Source: Haematobia irritans
Lineage: Eukaryota; Arthropoda; Insecta; Diptera; Muscidae
DNA length: 64,000 nt
Assembly (NCBI RefSeq): GCF_050003625.1
Contig: NC_134398.1
Location: 108,198,105 to 108,262,104, forward strand
Direction of reading: 5' to 3'
Made by a program: the position numbers and the translations under genes. Position 1 is the first letter of the stretch; each line of letters begins with the position of its first letter. This document shows, piece after piece, positions 54,282-64,000 of the stretch. The notes beneath the pieces are model-generated. The model made no database searches. It was not told the origin of the DNA and saw only the letters and a program-made list of their open reading frames with translations.

Positions 54282-57200
54282 TCTTATAATTGTGCCTAAC
54301 AACGACTTTGACTAATAAGATATAGGTGTCTCTACTTATTTGTCTTGCCCAACGATTTTGTCACAGTACACTCTGTTAATAAACTGTAACAGACACCTGT
54401 TAACATATATTTACATATAATACTAATAAAATTTTAATTGTCTCTCATTCACCAAAACCGGAGATGGACTCTTTATGTTTTTTCTTTATAATTGCGCCTA
54501 ACAACGACTTTGACTAATAAGATATATGTTTCTCTTTAGGGCGGTTCAGACAACTTGCGGCCGTATACAACAAAGTATTATATTAGTATTATATGTAAAT
54601 ATATGTTAAAAGGTGGCGGCACAGACGATTCATAAATTTCAGTGGAGCGTACAATTTTCATTCGGGTTATCAAAGAGAAACATATATCTTATTGTCAAAG
54701 TCGTTGTTAGGCGCAATTATAAGGAAAAAAAAAAAACAAAAAAGTCCATCTCCGGGTTTGGTGAATCAGAGCCAATTGAAAATTTTATTATTAGTATTAT
54801 ATGTAAATATATGTTAACAGGTGGCGGCACAGACGATTAATAAATTTCAGTTATCAACCCACACATCGCAAGTTTAACGAAAGTAGAACGGACCATTGTC
54901 GTTTGTCGCTTTGTTGTATAAGGCCGCAAGTTGTCTGAACCGCCCTAAAGAGAAACATATATCTTATTAGTCAAAGTCGTTGTTAGGCGCAATTATAAGG
55001 AAAAAACAAAAAAAGTCCATCTCCGGTTTTGGCGAATGAGAGCCAATTAAAATTTTATTATTAGTATTATATGTAAATATATGTTAACAGGTGTCAGTTA
55101 CAGTTTATTAACAGAGTGTACTGTGACAAAATCGTTTGGCAAGACAAATACGTAGAGGCACCTATATCTTATTAGTCAAAGTCGTTGTTAGGCGCAATTA
55201 TAAAGAAAAAACAACAAAAAAAACCCATCTCCGGTTTTGGCGAATCAGAGCCAATTGACAATTTTATTATTAGTATCATATGTAAATATATGTTAACAGG
55301 TGTCTGAACCGTTACAGTTTATTAACAGAGTGTACTGTGACAAAATCGTTTGGCAAGACAAATAAGTAGAGACACCTATATCTTATTAGTCAAAGTCGTT
55401 GTTAGGCACAATTATAAGAAAAAAAGTCAATCTCAGGTTTTGGTTAATCAGTGGAGCTTACAATTTTCAAATAAGTAGAGACACCTATATCTTATTAGTC
55501 AAAGTCGTTGATAGGCGCAATTATAAAGAAAAAAATAAAGTCCACCTCCGGTTTTGATGAATCAGAGCCAAGTGAAAATTTTATTATTAGTATTATATAA
55601 ACATATGTTAACAGGTGGCGGCACAGACGATTCATAAATTTCAGTGGAGCTTACAATCTTCAAATAAGTAGAGACACCTATATCTTATTAGTCAAAGTCG
55701 TTGTTAGGCGCAATTATAATAAAAAGAAAAAAATAAAAAAAGCCCATCTCCGGTTTTGGTGAATCAGAGCCAATTGAAAATGTTATTATTAGTATTATAT
55801 GTAAATATATGTTAACAGGTGGCGGCACAGACGATTCATAAATTTCAGTGGAGCTTACAATTTTCATTCGGGTTATCAACCCACACAAGCGCAATGAATC
55901 GTTTGTCGCTTTGTTGTATACGGCCGCAAGTTGTCTGAACCGCCCTAAAGAGAAACATATATCTTATTAGTCAAAGTCGTTGTTAGGCGCAATTATAAGG
56001 AAAAAAACAAAAAAAGTCCATCTCCGGTTTTGGTGAATCAGATCCAATTGAAAATTTTATTATTAGTATTATATGTAAATATATGTTAACAGGTGGCGGC
56101 ACAGACGATTCATAAATTTCAGTGGAGCTTACAATTTTCATTCGGGTTATCAACCCACATAGCGCAAGTTTAGCACGGACAATGAATCGTTTGTCGCTTT
56201 GTTGTATACGGCCGCAAGTTGTCTGAACCGCCCTAAAGAGAAAAATATATCTTATTAGTCAAAGTCGTTGTTAGGCGCAAAAATAAGGAAACACATATAA
56301 TACTAATAATAAAATTTTCAATTGGCTCTGATTCACCAAAACCGGAGATGGAATTATTTTGTTTTTTTTTTTTCTTATAATTGTGCCTAACAACGACTTT
56401 GACTAATAAGATATAGGTGTCTCTACTTATTTGTCTTGCCCAACGATTTTGTCACAGTACACTCTGTTAATAAACTGTAACAGACACCTGTTAACATATA
56501 TTTACATATAATACTAATAAAATTTTAATTGTCTCTCATTCACCAAAACCGGAGATGGACTCTTTATGTTTTTTCTTTATAATTGCGCCTAACAACGACT
56601 TTGACTAATAAGATATATGTTTCTCTTTAGGGCGGTTCAGACAACTTGCGGCCGTATACAACAAAGTATTATATTAGTATTATATGTAAATATATGTTAA
56701 AAGGTGGCGGCACAGACGATTCATAAATTTCAGTGGAGCGTACAATTTTCATTCGGGTTATCAAAGAGAAACATATATCTTATTGTCAAAGTCGTTGTTA
56801 GGCGCAATTATAAGGAAAAAAAAAAAAAAACAAAAAAGTCCATCTCCGGGTTTGGTGAATCAGAGCCAATTGAAAATTTTATTATTAGTATTATATGTAA
56901 ATATATGTTAACAGGTGGCGGCACAGACGATTAATAAATTTCAGTTATCAACCCACACATCGCAAGTTTAACGCAAGTAGAACGGACAATGAATCGTTTG
57001 TCGCTTTGTTGTATAAGGCCGCAAGTTGTCTGAACCGCCCTAAAGAGAAACATATATCTTATTAGTCAAAGTCGTTGTTAGGCGCAATTATAAGGAAAAA
57101 ACAAAAAAAGTCCATCTCCGGTTTTGGCGAATGAGAGCCAATTAAAATTTTATTATTAGTATTATATGTAAATATATGTTAACAGGTGTCTGTTACAGTT

Positions 57201-60200
57201 TATTAACAGAGTGTACTGTGACAAAATCGTTTGGCAAGACAAATACGTAGAGGCACCTATATCTTATTAGTCAAAGTCGTTGTTAGGCGCAATTATAAAG
57301 AAAAAACAACAAAAAAACCCATCTCCGGTTTTGGTGAATCAGAGCCAATTGACAATTTTATTATTAGTATCATATGTAAATATATGTTAACAGGTGTCTG
57401 AACCGTTACAGTTTATTAACAGAGTGTACTGTGACAAAATCGTTTGGCAAGACAAATAAGTAGAGACACCTATATCTTATTAGTCAAAGTCGTTGTTAGG
57501 CACAATTATAAGAAAAAAAGTCAATCTCAGGTTTTGGTTAATCAGTGGAGCTTACAATTTTCAAATAAGTAGAGACACCTATATCTTATTAGTCAAAGTC
57601 GTTGTTAGGCGCAATTATAAAGAAAAAAATAAAGTCCACCTCCGGTTTTGATGAATCAGAGCCAAGTGAAAATTTTATTATTAGTATTATATAAACATAT
57701 GTTAACAGGTGGCGGCACAGACGATTCATAAATTTCAGTGGAGCTTACAATCTTCAAATAAGTAGAGACACCTATATCTTATTAGTCAAAGTCGTTGTTA
57801 GGCGCAATTATAATAAAAAGAAAAAAATAAAAAAAGCCCATCTCCGGTTTTGGTGAATCAGAGCCAATTGAAAATGTTATTATTAGTATTATATGTAAAT
57901 ATATGTTAACAGGTGGCGGCACAGACGATTCATAAATTTCAGTGGAGCTTACAATTTTCATTCGGGTTATCAACCCACACAAGCGCAATGAATCGTTTGT
58001 CGCTTTGTTGTATACGGCCGCAAGTTGTCTGAACCGCCCTAAAGAGAAACATATATCTTATTAGTCAAAGTCGTTGTTAGGCGCAATTATAAGGAAAAAA
58101 AACAAAAAAAGTCCATCTCCGGTTTTGGTGAATCAGATCCAATTGAAAATTTTATTATTAGTATTATATGTAAATATATGTTAACAGGTGGCGGCACAGA
58201 CGATTCATAAATTTCAGTGGAGCTTACAATTTTCATTCGGGTTATCAACCCACATAGCGCAAGTTTAGCACGGACAATGAATCGTTTGTCGCTTTGTTGT
58301 ATACGGCCGCAAGTTGTCTGAACCGCCCTAAAGAGAAAAATATATCTTATTAGTCAAAGTCGTTGTTAGGCGCAAAAATAAGGAAACACATATAATACTA
58401 ATAATAAAATTTTCAATTGGCTCTGATTCACCAAAACCGGAGATGGAATTATTTTGTTTTTTTTTTCTTATAATTGTGCCTAACAACGACTTTGACTAAT
58501 AAGATATAGGTGTCTCTACTTATTTGTCTTGCCCAACGATTTTGTCACAGTACACTCTGTTAATAAACTGTAACAGACACCTGTTAACATATATTTACAT
58601 ATAATACTAATAAAATTTTAATTGTCTCTCATTCACCAAAACCGGAGATGGACTCTTTATGTTTTTTCTTTATAATTGCGCCTAACAACGACTTTGACTA
58701 ATAAGATATATGTTTCTCTTTAGGGCGGTTCAGACAACTTGCGGCCGTATACAACAAAGTATTATATTAGTATTATATGTAAATATATGTTAAAAGGTGG
58801 CGGCACAGACGATTCATAAATTTCAGTGGAGCGTACAATTTTCATTCGGGTTATCAAAGAGAAACATATATCTTATTGTCAAAGTCGTTGTTAGGCGCAA
58901 TTATAAGGAAAAAAAAAACAAAAAAGTCCATCTCCGGGTTTGGTGAATCAGAGCCAATTGAAAATTTTATTATTAGTATTATATGTAAATATATGTTAAC
59001 AGGTGGCGGCACAGACGATTAATAAATTTCAGTTATCAACCCACACATCGCAAGTTTAACGCAAGTAGAACGGACAATGAATCGTTTGTCGCTTTGTTGT
59101 ATAAGGCCGCAAGTTGTCTGAACCGCCCTAAAGAGAAACATATATCTTATTAGTCAAAGTCGTTGTTAGGCGCAATTATAAGGAAAAAACAAAAAAAGTC
59201 CATCTCCGGTTTTGGCGAATGAGAGCCAATTAAAATTTTATTATTAGTATTATATGTAAATATATGTTAACAGGTGTCTGTTACAGTTTATTAACAGAGT
59301 GTACTGTGACAAAATCGTTTGGCAAGACAAATACGTAGAGGCACCTATATCTTATTAGTCAAAGTCGTTGTTAGGCGCAATTATAAAGAAAAAACAACAA
59401 AAAAAACCCATCTCCGGTTTTGGTGAATCAGAGCCAATTGACAATTTTATTATTAGTATCATATGTAAATATATGTTAACAGGTGTCTGAACCGTTACAG
59501 TTTATTAACAGAGTGTACTGTGACAAAATCGTTTGGCAAGACAAATAAGTAGAGACACCTATATCTTATTAGTCAAAGTCGTTGTTAGGCACAATTATAA
59601 GAAAAAAAGTCAATCTCAGGTTTTGGTTAATCAGTGGAGCTTACAATTTTCAAATAAGTAGTGACACCTATATCTTATTAGTCAAAGTCGTTGTTAGGCG
59701 CAATTATAAAGAAAAAAATAAAGTCCACCTCCGGTTTTGATGAATCAGAGCCAAGTGAAAATTTTATTATTAGTATTATATAAACATATGTTAACAGGTG
59801 GCGGCACAGACGATTCATAAATTTCAGTGGAGCTTACAATCTTCAAATAAGTAGAGACACCTATATCTTATTAGTCAAAGTCGTTGTTAGGCGCAATTAT
59901 AATAAAAAGAAAAAAAATAAAAAAAGCCCATCTCCGGTTTTGGTGAATCAGAGCCAATTGAAAATGTTATTATTAGTATTATATGTAAATATATGTTAAC
60001 AGGTGGCGGCACAGACGATTCATAAATTTCAGTGGAGCTTACAATTTTCATTCGGGTTATCAACCCACACAAGCGCAATGAATCGTTTGTCGCTTTGTTG
60101 TATACGGCCGCAAGTTGTCTGAACCGCCCTAAAGAGAAACATATACCTTATTAGTCAAAGTCGTTGTTAGGCGCAATTATAAGGAAAAAAACAAAAAAAG

Positions 60201-60545
60201 TCCATCTCCGGTTTTGGTGAATCAGATCCAATTGAAAATTTTATTATTAGTATTATATGTAAATATATGTTAACAGGTGGCGGCACAGACGATTCATAAA
60301 TTTCAGTGGAGCTTACAATTTTCATTCGGGTTATCAACCCACATAGCGCAAGTTTAGCACGGACAATGAATCGTTTGTCGCTTTGTTGTATACGGCCGCA
60401 AGTTGTCTGAACCGCCCTAAAGAGAAAAATATATCTTATTAGTCAAAGTTGTTGTTAGGAGCAAAAATAAGGAAACACATATAATACTAAAATAAAATTT
60501 TCAATTGGCTCTGATTCACCAAAACCGGAGATGGAATTATTTTGT
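54282..60545. repeat. Three tandem 2.09-kb higher-order repeats
   Basis: Landmark TGTCTTGCCC occurs at 54341, 56432 and 58525 (periods 2091 and 2093). Each unit has a forward segment of about 300-370 bp, a switch at CAACAAAG/TATTATATTAG (54574, 56665, 58759), a reverse segment of about 1.72 kb, and a switch back at AAATAAGGAAACACATATAA (56290, 58385, 60475). Units are near-identical. Differences include A/T tract lengths and scattered bases, such as GACCATTGTCG in unit 1 for GACAATGAATCG. No gene is seen. Confidence 0.93.
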
Positions 60546-63500
60546 TTTTTTTTTTTTTCCTTATAATTGCGCCTAACAACGACTTTGACTAATAAGATAT
60601 AGGTGTCTCTACTTATTTGTCTTGCCAAACGATTTTGTTACAGTACACTCTTTTAATAAACTGTAACGGTTCAGACACCTGTTAACATATACTTACATAT
60701 AATACTAATAATAAAATTTTCAATTGTCTCTAATTCACCAAACCGGAGATGGAGTTTTTTTGTTTTTTTCTTTATAATTGCGCCTAACTTACTCTATTAT
60801 TTGTCTTGCCAAACAACTTGCGGCCGTATACAACAAAGCGACAAACGATTCATTGCGCTTGCGTGGGTTGATAACCCGAATGAAAATTGTAAGCTCCACT
60901 GAAATTTATGAATCGTCTGTGCCGCCACCTGTTAACATATATTTACATATAATACTAATAATAAAATTTTCAATTGGCTCTGTTTCACCAAAACCGGAGA
61001 TGGGTTTTTTTGTTTTTTCTTTATAATTGCGCCTAACAACGACTTTGACTAATAAGATATAGGTGTCTCTACTTATTTGAAAATTGTAAGCTCCACTGAA
61101 ATTTATGAATCGTATGTGCCGCCACCTGTTAACATATATTTACATATAATACTAATAATAAAATTTTCAATTGGCTCTGATTCACCAAAACCGGAGATGG
61201 ACTTTTTTCGTTTTTTTTTCTTATAATTGCGCCTAACAACGACTTTGACTAATAAGATATAGGTGTCTCTACTTATTTGTCTTGCCAAACGATTTTGTCA
61301 CAGTACACTCTGTTAATAAACTGCAACGGTTCAGACACCTGTTAACATATATTTACATATAATACTAATAATAAAATTTTCAATTGGCTCTGATTCACCA
61401 AAACCGGAGATGGGTTTTTTTGTTTTTTCTTTATAATTGCGCCTAACAACGACTTTGACTAATAAGATATAGGTGTCTCTACTTATTTGTCTTGCCAAAC
61501 GATTTTGTCACAGTACACTCTGTTAATAAACTGCAACGGTTCAGACACCTGTTAACATATATTTACATATAATACTAATAATAAAATTTTCAATTGGCTC
61601 TGATTCACCAAAACCGGAGATGGACTTTTTTTGTTTTTTCCTTATAATTGCGCCTAACAACGACTTTCACTAATAAGATATATGTTTCTCTTTAGGGCGG
61701 TTCAGACAACTTGCGGCCGTATACAACAAAGCGACAAACGATTCATTGTCCGTGCTAAACTTGCGGTGTGTGGGTTGATAACCCGAATGAAAATTCTAAG
61801 CTCCACTGAAATTTATGAATCGTCTGTGCCGCCACCTGTTAACATATGTTTACATATAATACTAATAATAAAATTTTCAATTGGCTCTGTTTCACCAAAA
61901 CCGGAGATGGACTTTTTTGTTTTTTTCCTTATAATTTTGCCTAACAACGACTTTGACTAATAAGATATAGGTGCCTCTACTTATTTTTCTTGCCAAACGA
62001 TTTTGTTATAATACTAATATAAAATTTTCAATTGGCTCTAATTCACCAAACCGGAGATGGACTTTTTTTGTTTTTTCCTTATAATTGCGCCTAACAACGA
62101 CTTTGACTAATAATATATAGGTGTCTCTACTATTTGTCTTGCCAAACAACTTGCGGCCGTATACAACAAAGCGACAAACGATTCATTGCGCTTGCGTGGG
62201 TTGATAACCCGAATGAAAATTCTAAGCTCCACTGAAATTTATGAATCGTCTGTGCCACCACCTGTTAACATATGTTTACATATAATACTAATAATAAAAT
62301 TTTCAATTGGATCTGATTCACCAAAACCGGAGATGGACTTTTTTGTTTTTTCCTTATAATTGTGCCTAACAACGACTTTGACTAATAAGATATAGGCGTC
62401 TCTACTTATTTGCCTTGCCAAACGATTTTGTTACAGTACACTCTGCTAATAAACTGTAACGGTTCAGACACCTATTAACATATATTTACATATAATACTA
62501 ATAATAAAATTTTCAATTGGCTCTAATTCACCAAACCGGAGATGGACTTTTTTTGTTTTTTTCCTTATACTTGCGCCTAACAACGACTTTGACTAAAAAG
62601 ATATATGTTTCTCTTTAGGGCGGTTCAGACAACTTGCGGCCGTATACAACAAAGCGACAAACGATTCATTGTCCGTGCTAAACTTGCGCTGTGTGGGTTG
62701 ATAACCCGAATGAAAATTCTAAGCTCCACTGAAATTTATGAATCGTCTGTGCCGCCACCTGTTAACATATGTTTACATATAATACTAATAATAAAATGTT
62801 CAATTGGCTCTGATTTTCCAAAACCGGAGATGGACTTTTTTTGTTTTTTTCCTTATAATTGCGCCTAACAACGACTTTGACTAAAAAGATATATGTTTCT
62901 CTTTAGGGCGGTTCAGACAACTTGCGGCCGTATACAACAAAGCGACAAACGATTCATTGTCCGTGCTAAACTTGCGCTGTGTGGGTTGATAACCCGAATG
63001 AAAATTCTAAGCTCCACTGAAATTTATGAATCGTCTGTGCCGCCACCTGTTAACATATGTTTACATATAATACTAATAATAAAATGTTCAATTGGCTCTG
63101 ATTCACCAAAACCGGAGATGGACTTTTTTGTTTTTTTCTTTATAATTGCGCCTAACAACGACTTTGACTAATAAGATATAGGTGTCTCTACTTATTTGTC
63201 TTGCCAAACGATTTTGTTACACTACACTCTTTTAATAAACTGTAACGGTTCAGACACATGTTAACATATACTTACATATAATACTAATAATAAAATTTTC
63301 AATTGGCTCTAATTCACCAAACCGGGGATGGACTTTTTTGTTTTTTCCTTATAATTGCGCCTAACAACGACTTTGACTAATAAGATATAGGCGTCTCTAC
63401 TTATTTGTCTTGCCAAACAACTTGCGGCCGTATACAACAAAGCGTAACGATTCATTGCGCTTGCGTGGGTTGATAACCCGAATGAAAATTGTAAGCTCCA

Positions 63501-64000
63501 CTGAAATTTATGAATCGTCTGTGCCGCCACCTGCTAACATATATTTACATATAATACTAATAATAAAATTTTCAATTGGCTCTGATTCACCAAAACCGGA
63601 GATGGACTTTTTTGTTTTTTCCCTTATAATTGCGCCTAACAACAACTTTGACTAAAAAGATATATGTTTCTCTTTAGGGCGGTTCAGACAACTTGCGGCC
63701 GTATACAACACAGCGACAAACGATTCATTGTCCGTGCTAAACTTGCGCTGTGTGGGTTGATAACCCGAAGGAAAATTCTAAGCTCCACTGAAATTTATGA
63801 ATCGTCTGTGCCGCCACCTGTTAACATATGTTTACATATAATACTAATAATAAAATGTTCAATTGGCTCTGATTCACCAAAACCGGAGATGGACTTTTTT
63901 GATTTTTTCCTTATTATTGCGCCTAACAACGACTTTGACTAATAAGATATAGGTGTCTCTACTTATTTGTCTTGCCAAACGATTTTGTTACAGTACACTC
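60546..64000 (+). repeat. Core satellite block, forward, to window end
   Basis: About 14 monomers. Two exact-looking 210-bp monomers are adjacent at 61261-61680. Two 288-bp monomers with the same start follow at 62605 and 62893. The order of variants at 61680-63960 follows 23935-25146 and 22800-23100, so this is a further copy of the region left of the 3.7-kb units. The array runs past the window edge. Confidence 0.9.

Overview
This window looks like eukaryotic repeat-rich (probably heterochromatic) DNA, most likely from a higher dipteran fly. The signs are AT-rich composite satellite DNA, DINE-1/Helentron-like elements with GTCC/GTCT microsatellites and the 'ATATAGCCCCCATATAAACCGAT' and 'TTTCTATAGAAAATTTTG' type internal repeats that I associate with calyptrate (muscoid) flies, and a Tc1/mariner-superfamily transposon of the DUF4817 + DDE type. 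The fly assignment is inference from memory of such repeats, not a database result. No host gene, rRNA or tRNA is visible. The only intact protein-coding gene is one transposase at 47128-48213.

About 80% of the window is one composite satellite, called the core satellite here. A shared core runs from CTGTTAACATAT through an AAAATTTTCAATTGGCTCTGATTCACC segment, a long T tract, and TTGCGCCTAACAACGACTTTGACTAATAAGATAT. It is joined to one of three alternative linkers, giving monomers of about 200, 210 and 288 bp. 'Forward' here means the strand reading CTGTTAACATAT. Orientation: 534-3109 reverse; 4348-11417 forward; 11418-18923 reverse apart from a short forward piece near 16.0 kb; 18924-20241 forward; 20242-21866 reverse; 21867-44718 forward; then a mosaic of short inversions to 60477; forward to the end.

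Higher-order structure is layered on this. There are two large palindromes (arms 1615-3109/4349-6421 and 5594-7523/11418-13350), a ~3.7-3.9 kb higher-order repeat (about 24.86-42.87 kb), a segmental duplication (45.42-48.89 kb against 52.34-54.79 kb), and three tandem ~2.09 kb units (54282-60545). A second, older AT-rich repeat (family 2) lies at 1-533, 1960-2700, 5083-5821 (inverted) and 13123-13350.

Mobile elements sit inside the satellite. They are three mariner-like copies (3413-4345 and 51270-52201, internally deleted; 47015-48319, complete), two DINE-1/Helentron-like insertions (8311-10378 and 32012-37275, the second amplified to five ~1 kb tandem modules), two 242-bp MITEs (15073-15314, 22146-22387), and a possible Tc1-like terminal fragment (19068-19231). 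Because the host DNA is duplicated, several insertions have an unoccupied sister site in the same window. That fixes their ends and target duplications and gives a relative order of events: satellite, then duplication, then insertion and microsatellite expansion.
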